Source: Elysia crispata | Taxonomy: Eukaryota > Mollusca > Gastropoda > Plakobranchidae | DNA length: 64,000 nucleotides | Assembly (NCBI GenBank): GCA_033675545.1 | Contig: JAWDGP010005301.1 | Coordinates: 200,001-264,000 of the forward strand | Direction: 5' to 3' | In this document: positions 37,001 to 52,000 of the stretch, one piece after another | Numbering within the stretch: position 1 is the first letter of the stretch | Layout of the letters: each line of letters begins with the position of its first letter | Translations under genes and position numbers: made by a program | Notes under the pieces: generated by a model | Seen by the model: only the letters and a program-made list of their open reading frames with translations | The model's database searches: none | Told to the model about the DNA's origin: nothing

Positions 37001-40000
37001 GTAAGTTCAATTCGAAGTAACCCTAAGCTAGCTACGTTGACAGAAAAAAGTATGTCAACATCCGGTTCGCAATTAGTTTTCACAATAACATAGCCTTAAG
37101 TTACTAGAGAAATGTTCCTTTTAAAAAGAAAGGCATAAAAGAAATATGTTGAATCAATCAAAATATGTCCTCAAACCTCGAAACCCAATCCTCTCATTTT
37201 AATTAGAATTACCTTTAGACTCGACTATGATCATGATGGACAACATTTCTAGATCTAGATCTAGATGAATCAAGATCTCAAGAAGTAGAATCTAGATCTA
37301 GAAATGTCTTTCCTTAAAATTTATTGTTTTTACTCAAATTAGAAAATACTATTTTTGCTGCAACAAATCAAAGACTAAAATTTTGCAAATTTAAAACTCA
37401 AATTTCATAAGAACTCGATTTAGATCTAAATATGTTGGGCAAAAATTGAAAATTACAGACTTATCCTATATAATGTTTCCAATCTTTTGACTTATTTGTC
37501 GATCTTGAGTTAGATCTAGGTGTGTGATTAATTTTTCTATACTGCTTTCTTTATTAACAATAAAATGCACCTTTAGATCCTTAGCCCTTGGTCAAGCTAA
37601 ATCCGTCCCTGTCTCTATCATTGTTTGAGTACTTTGACCATCTTCTTTATTTCCAATGTTCAATTAAAAGTCATTCTGTAAATGACACATAGCTAAACTG
37701 CAAAAAATCTTGATTTTAGCCAAAAAATAGTTTTACTCAGAGACTTCTGAAGACATAAAAGTTCCATAGATGCTTAAATAGTTTGTAAAACGCCTCTTTT
37801 TTTTCTTTTAGATGTAATGTGTTTAAGTTTTTCAGAAACTGTCTCTGGTCCAAAATGTGAGATTCATGGCAATTCACATTGAAAATGTATTAAGTTACTA
37901 TAAATACACTATAATTATAACTAAATAATCATATTTTTTTTTAGTACGTGTGTGCGTTGAGAGGGGGGGGGTATCATTGAAGGCCTAGATTATAATCCAG
38001 CAGTCTTGGTTCCTCTTTGTTTGGTGTGTAAACAAGGGGAAATCGGACGAGACTTTTAAAAATGATGAAACTTAGCCATTTAAGTTCATTTATGATCACT
38101 AGTTTTATCCTGCAGTCTTTAATAGCTTTGTGGTTACATTTTATGCCGTTTGCCCCCAGGCATTCTCAGGTGAAATATTTAGAACATAAAAGTGTGGTAT
38201 TGATACAGTTACAGTGTCAGTGTGCTTTTGTCTGATATTAAAAGCATACTCATGCCTCTTTTATTATTGCTCATATGTGGTCATGCACTTGGCTGCATAC
38301 TATTTTTGCAGCATAAAATTTATATCTTTATGTGAAAAGTCATCTGAACATCTCTGCTATCCTCATCATCTTAAAGGGAGACCAATTCTTTAGATTTTCA
38401 CCTGCTTCTCTTTGCAGATTCATGCCTTCTTCAATTCTGTGGTATTCTCAAGACTTTCATGGAAGCAGACATAATTTTCATTCTGTTTAATCTTTTCTCC
38501 AGTGATAAGGATCATTTTCCAATTGTTCTCATATTTCTTTAGTAATTTACCTAACTATTGACAAGTGGTACTCAATTAAATCAGAGATGTTTCACTTTTC
38601 AAGATCCTTGTGCTATCTCAAATTGATGTCTTGGACAATCAGTATGCACATAAAGTGTTAAAATTCGTAGGTATTTTCAGAATAATGGGAAGCAGCAATT
38701 GAAGTGTGTGTAACCCTATCTTTTAAAATGCCTTCTTTTGCTTCCAATTAACCATGAGGTTTTTATCTTCTAAAGGGACCAGATCCTATATTTCTTGAAC
38801 TTTCTGATGAGAAGTTTGTTTCATTCTTATCCCTTAAGGTGGATTTAATTTTTTGACCGCGTCAATTCTTTTTCCAAATAAGTTGGTTGGATCATAGTTT
38901 TTGCTTCAAATTTAATGAAACAAAATAGAGAACACTCTTATCATCATCTTACTTTATGGACAAATGAATGTGCGATGTTTAGAGTTAGAACTCTTGAGGT
39001 GCTAGTGATATAAAATATCCCAAATACCTAGCCCCCAATAGAGTAGTTTCAAAAATTTTCAAGGTCTCATTCTTCAGTGAGGTAAAAGAAAATTCAATGT
39101 GAGAAATCTGACTAGTCTCAAAATACCATCCCTGGGAGACTTAAATTTAAAATGTTAAATCACTATGGTTATCTCTCTCATCTTGATGTACAAGATATAG
39201 ATTTGATATTTATTGATAAATTGAATTGATTCTTTTGCTCTACCAGAACAAATGTGGTGATGAATTACTCTGAAGTTGAGACTAAAGTGAGAGAAGCCAC
39301 AAATGACGATGCTTGGGGCCCACATGGTACATTGATGAAAGAAATTGCTCAGTACACATTTACATATGAGCATTTTCCAGAAGTAATGGGGATGCTATGG
39401 AAAAGAATGCTACATGAAAACAAGAAAAATTGGCGAAGGGTTTATAAGGTGAGGAAGTGGAACAAAAAAAGTACTGTTAACATTGCTTTCACAGACCTGC
39501 CACTAATTCTGACTTAAGCGGAATCATCCCGATTTTTTAAAAAAATTTGTGGAAATTCCGATTTTTCGCTATTGTCTTGTGGATTCCAATTTTTCAAGGA
39601 TTTTTGAGCTCCAACTTTGGCCAGTGCGTTTTGGCGTGAAAAGATAATTCTACTTCGAGTGGGGTATTTTTTTCTCATCGTGGATCATCCTGTGTGGAAG
39701 TATAAAACCAGACGATATATTATATGGATATTTTTTTTTTCTTTATTATTTATATTGCCAATAACAATATTGCGATTTCTATAGTAGCTGCAACAGTCCA
39801 AGATTTTAGTGCTATCGAGTTGTTCGCTTAACACTGATTCATCTGAATGCATTGTTCTTTCCGTCTTCACAATCACAACTAAACCTCGTGGTTATTTCCA
39901 ACAAAGGGTTATTCATATTTCTTGATTTGATATTTACGACTAGAGAATTTTTTGCATCAAGATATCTTCTATCTTAATCTAGTTGATTATCAAGATCGAT

Positions 40001-43000
40001 TTGGAAATCCTAAAATACAGCTGGTGTAAAACTAGATCAAGATCTAAATCTGTAATCAAAAACAGGGCATGCCATGGGACTATAGTTGTAGATCTAGATT
40101 TATAGATCTAGGTGATTTTTCATTCCAAATCAAATAATTGTAAATTTAGATCTAAGTGGTAGGTTGTTGTATTTCTTTTTACGCAATAAGGTGGAGACAA
40201 TTGAAGTTAGACCTAATCAATATTGATCATATTGAGCTCAAATGTTTTAAGAAAAAAAGAGATTAAAGATATGGAGAGGAAGGCTTAATGTGTAACTTCA
40301 TTTTTAAGTTAAATGTACTCTCATGAGTAAATCTTGTAAAACTTTATAATGCTTCAGTTGAGCCAGTGAAATGCAGAAAGGAGTGATTTTTTTTTGGGGG
40401 GGGGGGGAGGAAGGGCTACAACAGTCATTCAACCTCATAGTCTGAGCATATAAAGAAATTTCGTAATCATGGCTCTGTTTGCATTCCTGTCAACTCTGTC
40501 CCATTGGCTGATTTTAAAAGTTCAGTTCAAAAAATTTTGTCCAGTTCTCCTCTATGTCGAGAAATCGTGATGAGACCTAATCTAGATTCTAGGTATGTAG
40601 TCTAGTCTAAGTATCCCTCTTTTTTTCTCTCAGATTCCTCTTTTTTTGTGGCTCTGATTCCTCTTTTGAAAAAATTTGGGTGGCAGGTCTGTGTTCGGTA
40701 ATAGTGTGGATGAAAATCCCGCTTCTTTTATATTTTATTATTTTATAATCATTTCTTTTTTTCCTTTTAATATTTTTATAATCCAGGATTCTGAAATTTC
40801 TTTTAGCATTTTAAGGCGAATTAATCAGTAAAATGTAAATTAAGAGATGATGTGAAGGTTTTGCAGATGAGGGTAATAAGCCTTCAGCTTGACTAGGTCC
40901 CTATATTTTTAGACTGTGTAAACTCCTACCAAGCGCTTTTCGCAAATATGCTAGCCGTCTGGCCAAGAATGTAAACATTTTGCAGTAGTTGTATGATGGC
41001 TGCTAGCGGTGCTTGAGTATCACCTGCTAAACCTTTTCCTCTGTCTCCTTACTGTATCTGCTATTTCGCAAAATAGCATCGAGATTTTGCACTTAGTTGA
41101 AAAATCTGCCTCAGCCATACAAAGAAAATATTTTCATCATAAGAAATTTAACACACAGTATTTAGATTCTCTAAAATTTCTTACCATTAATCACATTTGC
41201 GCATGATATAATATTAAATTTTTATCATGCATTCAACAAATTCTTTCAAGAAATAACTTTTGCTCCTGTCTCTTTCCGAGTAGACAAAATTGTCATCAAG
41301 TACCCAAAATTTTTCTCCCTGGTCACCAGCTGGAGCAACACTCCTCTTCCCTGCCTGTTTAATTCATCTGGCACCAGTTATCTATCAACATCTGCTAGGT
41401 TTACCTGTCACTTATTCTTCACAAGGGCAGACTGTAAGCAGCATTTGTGCTGATAATCAAACCCATCTTGGTCCATCTCTTGCTTAATCAATACATAGAT
41501 ATGAAAAAGTTAGCAAGTGTTAGAGGAAGATCTCTATATTGATATTTGGAATACCAGGTAGCTCAGTAGGGAGAGTGTTGGATTGACAGTTACAGAGTTC
41601 CATGCCAAGTCATCTAACGCTGGGATCGTCAGATCTATCCTTGGCTTAATAGAAAACCATTGTCTTGATATAAACTCATGTAGGAACAGAGTTCTTTATC
41701 TTTGAAATTTTTCCTAGATCATAGAAAGAAGAGGAATAGTGTTAGTAGGGGTGGAAGGAGATTGGGGAAATGAGAAGAGAGTAGATAAAGTGAAAGGGGG
41801 AGATCTGAGCCAGCAAAAAAATGATACAGAGAATCGTAGGGTGAGGAATTTTTGCTGAGGTGGAGAGGGAGAAGCAGAGAAAAGAGATCAGATCAAGAAT
41901 AAGAGAAAGTAGAAATGGAACATCAGGAAAAAAGAAGAGAATGATCATCCTGTGATGAAGAGGGAGTTAAAGAAGAATAACAAGAGTAGGATCAGTTTGG
42001 CACTTTGGGGGGAGCCAAGAATAAGGAATGGCAAATCAAAACAGCAAGGAAGTTGTTAAGAAAATATCATATGCTTATAATTAGTTAGCAATTATTTTTT
42101 TGTTTTTGTTTTTTTTATACCTACACGAGTCACTGGCTTCTGTGGCTTCAAATAAAAAAAAAATGGAATTATATCTATTACAATTTTATTGACCTTGACC
42201 TTGTATATTTAAGCACAGCTCTCTCTTGGTCATGGACTTCACATTATATTTCAGGGAATCAGATCTGGGTTTAAAAGGGAATGGTGAATTAAAATTATAG
42301 TTTTCTTGCTAAATATGAAAATCAGGGAGAGCAAAAATTTATGTGTGAATGTTAGTTGGTAATAGCAATTGGCCTGGATAGATTTTTTTTCTTTATTCTA
42401 ATTGATTTTAGTAACATTAAATGAAAATTATCGCACAACCACGATCAAATGCAAAATAAAACAAAACTTCTCAGAGATACATCCCAAACCATTGGACTAA
42501 GAATACACCCAGGGAAGTCAAAAATTCTCAGTCAAAACTTCAGGATCAGAAACGATTATGGTGGGGGGCAGTCAGTTAGAGGAGGTCTCAGAGTTCACAT
42601 ATCTAGGCAGCATTATTGATGACAAAGGAGGAACAGGAGCAGATATAAAGACGAGGATAGGTAAGGCATGAGCAGCATTTGGATTATTGAATAAAGTATG
42701 GAAGGATCGAAACATCTCTATGAGGACAAAAATAAGGCTCTTTCAATCAAATGTCAAGTCGGTACTCTTGTATGGCAGTGAAACTTGGAGCCTTACAAAA
42801 ACTTTAACTTCAAAACTGCAAGTCTTCATCAACACCTGTTTAAGACGGATAATGAAAATTAAATGGAGTGACAAGGTTCATAACAATATTCTATGGGAAA
42901 GAACATGACAGGAACCGATAGATAAAGAGATAGGATGTCGTAAATGGAGATGGATTGGACACACGCTGAGAAAACCAACAAGTAGCATTACCAGGCATGC

Positions 43001-46000
43001 ACTTCAGTGGAACCCGCAAGGCAAGAGAGGAAGCGGTAGACCACAGATAACTTGGCGGAGACAGGTAGAGGAGGACATGAAAAGGGGAGATATCAGCTGG
43101 AGGGAAGCCGCAAGGAATGCCCAGGATAGGGATAAGTGGAAGTCTGTTGTTTGTGGCCTATACTCTGAGAAAGGGTGAGAAAGGCATTGATGATGATGAT
43201 TGAAATGAAAATTATAAAGAAAACATAAAAGGAGATTCTCTATAATTTAAGTGTATGATGTGTGCTAATTATCAAAGTCTCTGTCAAATAATTAAAAGTC
43301 AGACATAAAAGGTAGGGATTTGTGAGCAAAGGAAGGACCTTTCAGGAAAAAAAAATAATTACTTTTTCCACGTATTGACACAAATTGTTCAACCATACCT
43401 AGCCTTGGATACTGTAACAATGAGTAGCTAGTTTGATTTTTTTCAGGTAGTTTTGATTCTAAGTTACCTTAAAAGAAAAAATTGGTTAGAAAATTAGATG
43501 GTACCAAGTTAGGTTTTCCAGATTTTGAAATCACCTTTTTTTTTTAACATGGATTGAATTTCAAAATGTTGAATTATAATTATAAGTATTACTTTAAGAG
43601 GTACTAACATCATTTTTGTAATTATTTTTTAAAAATCTAGTTCGAGTTACTTATGTGTTAAAATTAAAAAAGAAACAACAAAAAAAAAAGTGTTGTGTGT
43701 AAGGTCACTTTACTTTTTTTTTTCATTTTCTCAACTCAAGCATTTTATTGTCATTATAATGATATTGGCCAATGCACATATTATTACAATCCTTACAGTC
43801 TTTGATACTGCTGAGCTACCTGATTAAGAATGGATCTGAACGAGTTGTCACTAGCACAAGAGAACATGTTTATGATCTTCGTGGATTGGAAAACTATAGT
43901 TTTTCAGATGAGCAAGGCAAGGATCAAGGTTTGAATGGTAAATTGAATTTTTTTAATCATCTAAATAAAATTGCTTTTCAGTGCTTATGGAAATAGTACT
44001 TTCTGGAAGATTTTCAACAGATGTTTGAGAGTCAGTGAAAAGTTTAAAAATAGTCTAACCTTAAAGTTGTTAAATGCAAATCAGATTCTGCTTTCCAGGG
44101 CTGCTTAGATCATTTCAGCTTATAGTAGACTTTGCCGTTAATTTTTCCATCAATCAATCAAATCCCCTTTATTCATATTAGGGCAGGCTAACTATATTTC
44201 TAACCTTCAATCCTTTGAATACCAAAGATATCTTTCTTTTGTTGCTGTCAAAGAAGGAAGTAAATTTAAAAGATGTACAAATTAATATTTTGAATATTAT
44301 ACGGAAAAATGCATCACTTGTGTGAAAATTAAAGAGGTTATCATACCCCATTAAGCTTCAAAGCATAAAGATACAAATTTAGATTTTGAATATTCAAAGG
44401 GAATTGAAAGTATGGATCAATTGTGTGAAAAGTAAGGGGATAATATACCTCAGGAAGCTTCAAAGCCTAAAACTGAAGAGATTAACAAATTTTGTTATGT
44501 CTTGCATGACAAGAAGTATATCTTATCAATGGTTGGGGTCAGGGGCATAATTCACCTCTTTACAAACATTTGAACTGCAACCCGCCATCTATGAGGACTA
44601 ATTTCCCATACATTTTTTGAAGGGCCCTAATGGAATGCAAAAAAAAAAAAGTAAGTCTAGATTGACATGGAAAAATATCATGGTCCCTCACCTTGAGACA
44701 CTAAAAAATTAAAGTTCAGATTTGCATAGTGAGATTGAAAACTATTGCTTGAATGCCAAATGTATTTCAGTGGGATACTCAGTGGATCAGGTAGGACTGT
44801 GAAATTTATCAATTCCTGTTACAGTTAAGAGAATTGAGTTGAAGATTATTATCATGCATTTAGAATTATTTTGTAAACTACTTGTCCTTTGGTCTAGTGC
44901 GTCACAAAGTGAAAGAGCTCCTTGAATTTATCCAAGATGATGACAGACTGAGAGATGAAAGGAAAAAAGCAAAGAAAACCAAAGATAAATATGTTGGAGT
45001 ATCCAGTGATGCAATGAGTTTTGGAGGCACCAGTATGTACAGTAAGTAAGCCTTTAAATGATCATACTATCACCATCTTATTTCTTTATCTTTTTCTGAA
45101 GTCAATGTATTCATTTTAATGTGAACTTTGTTTATTTGAACTAAGTTATAGTGGAACAGATAAACTGCAATAGAAAAGATAGTTATAAATGTTTAAATAC
45201 TTCTTTAGTTTACATAGGTAAAAGTCTTCAGGGTTTTTGGAAAATTTGAACATTTCAATTACCTTCATATTATTCAGTTTTATAGGAGGAATAGTGCTTC
45301 ATCATTTAATAGTAAAGAACTGATTGAAAAGAAAACCTTTTTAGTTTCCCATGATACTGCTCTAACTCAAAGAGCGATCCTTCCAACATCTGTTCATCCC
45401 AATTTGTTACTGAAATAAAAAAGTGACTTTCATTGCCAAGCTTTACAGAGCATCAGATCTGATCATCTCTCATTCTTTGAAATACTAGTGCAAATGGACT
45501 CATCAGCCAAGGTCCTCTATTTTCAAAAATGCTGCAGTTCTTTATTTGCCATGGCAGTTTCACTTTGTTTTACCGAGTGAATTATAGACAAATGGTCCTA
45601 CGAATTAAGCATTTAAATGCAGAAAGTTTTACAAGAACAACTCAGAGGCCAGGCAATATGAGATTGGTATTTTTGTGTTTGTGTCTGTGTTTGTAGTCTT
45701 CAAACGCATTTTCCTCAAAGTGTGCCTCACTCACATCCTATTCTTCTGATTCATGTATCATTGTTTTGAACTTTGACATGTTTCGTTATCTTTTCAAAGT
45801 AAATTATGTATAGAATGAGAGTGGTACTTGATATTGCAGTCAACTTAAATGGCATCACCTTTAAAGATTTTAAATAGTTGTTAGCAATTCAACCTATATG
45901 CACCTGGAATCATATGTGCCCTTCATTTTAGCTCTTAGTTTTATTGATTTAATGAAAACTGAATGTGGTACTTGATATTGCAGTCAGCTTAAATGGCATT

Positions 46001-49000
46001 ACCTTCAAAGAATTTAAATAGTTGTTAGCAATTCAACCTATATGTACCTGGAATTATGTGTGCCCTTCATTTTGACTAGTGTAGTTTTATTGATTTAATG
46101 AAAACTGAATGTGGTACTTGATATTGCAGTCAGCTTAAATGGCATTACCTTTAAAGATTTTAAATAGTTGTTAGCAATTCAACCTATATGTACCTGGAAT
46201 TATATGTGGCCTTCATTTTAGCTCATGTAGTTTTATTGATTTAATGAAAACTGAATGATCTGATATGTGAATAATGATTTTTGACAGGTGAGAAGGTATG
46301 GTTATCTTGTGTAACAATTTTTTTTTAATTGTTCAATTTACCTCACTCACTTATATAGTCTATGAAAAGTTTCAATCCTATAATTTTGTTGTAGGTGACC
46401 GTTATGATGAAGAACCCCGTGGCTATCGTGATAGAGTGGCAAACTCAAAGTTGGATGAGATAGATGACTGGGACAATGGTCGCAAATCTGTTGTCAGTGA
46501 AGCTATAGACAAGGCTAAAGACCTTTGGAACAGAGCACAGGGCAGGCAATACCCAGATGACACGTATGGCTAGTATGTTTTCTAAGCATGGTGCCAAATT
46601 TTGTATCTGTAACCATTAATATCCTTTTCTTGCTGCTTTGGGATTCAAGGATATCTTTGTTTAAGTAACTAAAAGCAGCTTTCAATTGCTCTATCTTACT
46701 CAAACCAAAATGATGAATTTGACTGTAGTCTTTTTGCCAGTCACACTTGTTAAAGAAAAGCATTCATCTAGTTCACTTTCTTATTTCAATCCGTGTGAAT
46801 AACAAATCTGGACACAAAACATTTGCAAAAAGCATGTTTTGAAATTTAAACTCTTCAAAAAATTAATGTGATCAGAGGACGTTATGGAACTGGAACAGGT
46901 GTGTAATTCTCACAACCTAGAAACTTCTCTTTTGCTTTTATAATTATTCTTTCAGTTATTGAATTTTTTTCGTTGGCAAATGAAATCATCTTGCTTGGCC
47001 TAATTGTATCTTTTCTTTAAAGATGACTTTTTCCTTCCTTTTTTTCCATTTTAATGGACATAAATTTGAAATGGTTTGGAATTTAACGGAAAATAATTTT
47101 CTTTTGAAATATTTTATACCCTGAATGATATAAAAATCCATTTCCTACTATGAATTTCACATCATCTTTTTTCCTCTGAAAGTGGTGAGGATGAACGCTA
47201 TGATGATGACAGAGGGTCTACCAGGAGGGAAAGACCAGAACGTGGGAGATATGACTTCAAGGATGATGACGAAGAGTACACATCAGTAGAGAGAACACAC
47301 ACTACAAAGACTGAAAAGATAACTACAAATAGGCGGTCAAGGTCAACAGGGAAGAAACTAGATTTAGGAGCAGCTTCATCCTTTGGAAAAGATGGTGATG
47401 CTCAGGTATGATGCAATTCTTTTTGGCATTTTTATTCTCATTGGAAGAGTTGAATAAACAGATGCATGCACCAAATTTAAGTGTCACATTTGAAATGCTT
47501 TGTTTGATTTTTCATCCTTAAATGTTTATAAGTAGATATCACCTTGAAACATTATTTTAAAAGCTAATGGTTACCTACTTAACCTCATAAACATTTTATG
47601 TAAGTTTAGTTAGAAAACAATTTAGTATCAGTATTTATGGACTTTTTGGAATATACAGATCCACAGCATTATTTAAAAGAGAGTTAGCCTATCTAATTAA
47701 ATGTCATGAATTCTCCAGCATTCAGCCAAGGACTATCTTGTTTTAGAATCTTTTTTTTTCTGTCTTGAATTTGTGTGCATATGAGATTTGGTAGTAAAAT
47801 CAGTGCTTTTTAAGAGTTGCATTTTTTTAATACAAGCCCCATTGCTACAAGTGCTGCCAAAAAAAAAATAAAAATTATTAGAGTAGAGCTCATTGTAACC
47901 TTGAAAGATCCAATCCCCAGTGGACATTAATCAATATCTCCTCATCATACAGCAGAAAAATGTTACTTGGTGTTTACACATTCTGTTAATAGTGATCTTG
48001 TTGTGTTAGCTTCTGGGAACCCTTTCATTTCATTTCATTGCAGTCCATGAGTTTTGCAGCATTTCACTTTTTTTTAATGAGCTGATTTCCCCATAAACTC
48101 ATTGCTGCTGTCTGTTCCAAGTACATGTTTTTGATAACTTGTAGATTTTTTTCATTTATCTTCAACTGTGTTAGTTGTGTGATTACCTCATCATGTCACC
48201 CTCTGTCAAATGCTTTGGTGCAGTCCAAGAAGCAACCTCTTTTTGTGCTTCCAGAGCTTGCTCAACTAAAGTTTGAAGGAGGAAGATATTTTCACTCTGT
48301 TCCTCTTATATTTCTGGTTTGTTTTGTTTCTATCTGGTATCATGGGGGTTCTTAAAAGTATTTTGTGATGCAACTCATAAGGCTGATTGTTACATGTAAT
48401 GCACACTCTGTTGCCCCTGATTTTTTTGACAGTGCTATAAATATAGATTTGAAGATATATGGTGGAATCTGATTGTGTCATAAATTTCTTGATTTCATTT
48501 TTTTTTTATTGCTGCCAGGATCGCACCTTTCATGATAGGAGGCCAAGCAAAATTGCATTTCATTACATTTTAATCCTTTATGTTGTCTTTAAAAAGTTCA
48601 CTTATGTACTCTACATATCTGCCTTAAGTTCAGATTAGATAGCTTAGGTCAGAATGGAATATGGATTCTAAAAGTTTCAAACTTGGTTGAATAAGGGGGA
48701 AAGCAATCAAAGTGGGAAAAAAATAGCTAACCTAGAAAAGATGTATCTCAAAAAATTGTATGTAATTTAGAATGCTCTGCAAAAATTGAACAAAGCATTT
48801 TGATGAACTGTTAAAGAAGAGGTAGGGTTTAGACTTTTAGCATTTTATTCTTCAAAATACATTCATCAAACTTAAACTTCCATTTAAATTATTCCTTGAT
48901 AATATATATGATACAGTAATGTGCAAATCTTAACAACCTCCTGCTATAAACAGTTTACTTAACACTGTGATATATTTATTTTCTTTCTTATTCCAAAGCT

Positions 49001-52000
49001 ACTCACTTAGAGTTTAAATTTTTTTTTTCAATTATCTAATAAATTTTTTGTCCTTCTCTTACAGATGATTGGAATCTTGAAAGATTCACTAGAATCTGAT
49101 AAGAATTTTACATTTTTTCTTAAAGGACTTATCATAGTCTCCTGCTTCCCTTCTTTTTCATAAGTATTTGCTATGCATTTTTTTTTTTTTGGTTTACAGA
49201 GTCAGACATCTTCTACTGTTGACTCTGGTCCAAATTTGTTTGACTTGGGCGACTCATCATCAGGACAAGAAACTTTTGCAGACTTTTCAAACTTTCAATC
49301 TGCAGGAAATGTGAATGATGATTTTAATCCCCGAGGCAGTGCTATACAAGGTGATCTTTGTTTCTTTAAAACCAGTCTCTATGAGTTAGATAGAAGATCA
49401 AAAGGGATAAGGGAGAAAAATATTGAAAGTAAAAGGAGGTTTTACAATTTATTTTGGCTACATGATTCTGTTTGTGAAAATGTTCTCAAAAGGGATAAGA
49501 GTTTTCCGTAACTTTTTGAATTCCTTAATTTTTAAATGGTTGGTTGGTCCTATAAATTTTGCCCGTGTGCCTGACAGAAATATATGCATTCATAAGTCTG
49601 AACTTGCTTAAAAATTGTACAGAGAAGGAAAAAGTATAAAGAATATTCTATGAGTCCAAGAATTTTACTTCATTGATGAATTTATAGATTGGTTGAGGGT
49701 GAGGCTATTGTTTATTACTGGAAACTTGGGGGAACTTTAAAAACTACTGATTTCCTCTGCCAAGGGCTAAACCATCATACAAAACTCTAGGTCCGAGTCT
49801 TGAACAGTTTCAAGTTTTTGCTTGCAGAGCTATTTTTTAACAGTGTGCTTCTCTGTGGGTGTTGGCAGCTACTGGCTAATTGATTAGGGCAATGAAAAAG
49901 GAGTGAGTCCTCGAGAGACAAGCTGATGATCATGTAGGGCAAAATTAGGCTTATTTTAATTCCTATTTTTAGACTCTGAGACCATGACCTAAAACTAAAA
50001 CCGAAATAAATGGAAAAACATATTTGTAGTGGGGATGAAGGGTGATGGCTTGAGAAAGATACATATATATTTTTTTTTCACTTCTTGCTCTTGATCTGGT
50101 CAACACCGTGAATTTATCTTGCTTGAAATAAAGATACTTCAAAAAGAAAAAATAAATTTAGGGCATACTCTGTTGTGTTAGATATATATCTACATCAATA
50201 TATCTAGAACTATAACGTATAAACCAATTTAGATGAGACTGTGTGGATGCATAATATGCTGATCCATTGAATTTGTAATCTGTTTATTATTCAAGTGATC
50301 TTTCATACAAAACTTGAGGAGAAAAAAAAAGAATCATCAACTCTGCAATGTGTCTTGTCATATCTCAAATCGCAAATGATCTTGTTGGTTCATTTATGCA
50401 TATAGATCTAGATTTATCCAAGAACCTCTTCATTGACTTTTCAATACATTTTTATTTTAGAATATTTTGAAGCCTAGTACTGTGGTGCTGTAGTCAGACC
50501 TGCCATTCATTCCGATTTAATTGGAATTATTCAGATTTTTTAATGGAAATTTGGTTCTTTTCCGATTTTCCGAATATTTAGGAAATATTCCAATTTTTTT
50601 TCTTGGCCAGTTTTCACCTCCATGATTAAAAATATTTTTTTTTAATTAGGCCTATAAGATCAACAGCCTGCGCAAAAGAATGAAAAAGGACAATATGCTC
50701 ATATAATATAGATATGAGTATTTTATATATATTATTTAATGCAGCATCGAAATTGATATTAATATATTAGTTGTAACCACCCCAAACATTGATCCTGCCT
50801 AGTTGTTAACTTTATCGTTTATTCGTCTGAGTTTCACCGACTCTCTGTCTTGCCATCCAGAGTTTGTTATTTCCAGTGAAGGATCATTCTCCATTATTTT
50901 TTTATTATCTTCTAAGAGTAATTTCTACTACAGGACAGCCCTTTTGTTATTTTAGATCTTGTCAGTTATCCAGATCGGTGGAGAAATCCTAAAAAATTCA
51001 TCTTTTTTTGTACCCTTTTGGGTAAGGAGTACATTTACTCCTGTTCATATAAAAATGAACCTTTTGAATTCTTGTTGTATACTTCCCAAAAAGCTAGGTT
51101 GGCAGCTCTTCTCTTTGTGAATTCACCAAATGCTGCATAATGCCAATGCCACCCAATTTATTGGGTCTGTGTAGTCCGTAGACAGTCCCAAACTAGATCC
51201 AAGTAGGTAGTTTTTATCACAGAGTTAAGAGTTATAGGTTCATATCTAGGTGTTGGGTTAGGTTATTGAACATGGCCTGCTGGAGCCTAGCGAAAAAGTT
51301 ATTACCTGATCAATATTGATCAAATCCGACTCAAAAAAAATTTTTTTTTTTTTTTTTGCTTTTCGATTTGATTTAAAATATAAAATTTCTTATGTGTGGT
51401 ATGAGGGAGGAGGCAGCTTGCAACTGAAAAATGGAAGTTTATAAATAACTATTATGAACTTTTTAGGTATATTTCTGTTGGCAACTGTTATGTTTAATCT
51501 GTTGTAACAGCCCTCATTGCTCTGTTACTGCAATATTGACAGCCTTGTTTCTCCTAGTTTTATTTTTATTCCATAACTCATTTGAGGTGTTTGTGTAAAA
51601 ACTACTTTTGAACTTTCTTTCAGCTTCAGCAAATGGCAATGATTTTGGTGACTTTGCTCAATTTTCTTCAAGCACAAACAAAGCAAGGTAAGAAAACGAG
51701 AATTCTTTTATTTTATTGCCTTTCTGCTAAACAAGGAGTTCAAATAGTGAAATAAATAAGTGAAAAGGATGTCAGTTCAAATTTTAAAGAGAATGCTGGG
51801 ATATTGTTGATTTTTTTTCAACTGTGCCTACCACAGCAGAGCTCTAACCAAGAAACAGTGATGAGAGGGTAAATTGTTGATGTGATTTTTTTTTCTTTTT
51901 TGAAAATGATACTTAAAGCCTGGTGTGTAGTCACTTGAATGAAGTTGATTTTTTTATTTTACTCCAGAAACCCGTCCAGTTCAGGTTTTGCTGATTTCAG

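Noticed and set aside
46876-46898. 23-base micro-exon candidate between CLINT1 exons 5 and 6
   Set aside because: AG and GT borders are present, but inserting it gives a stop or breaks the frame to exon 6.
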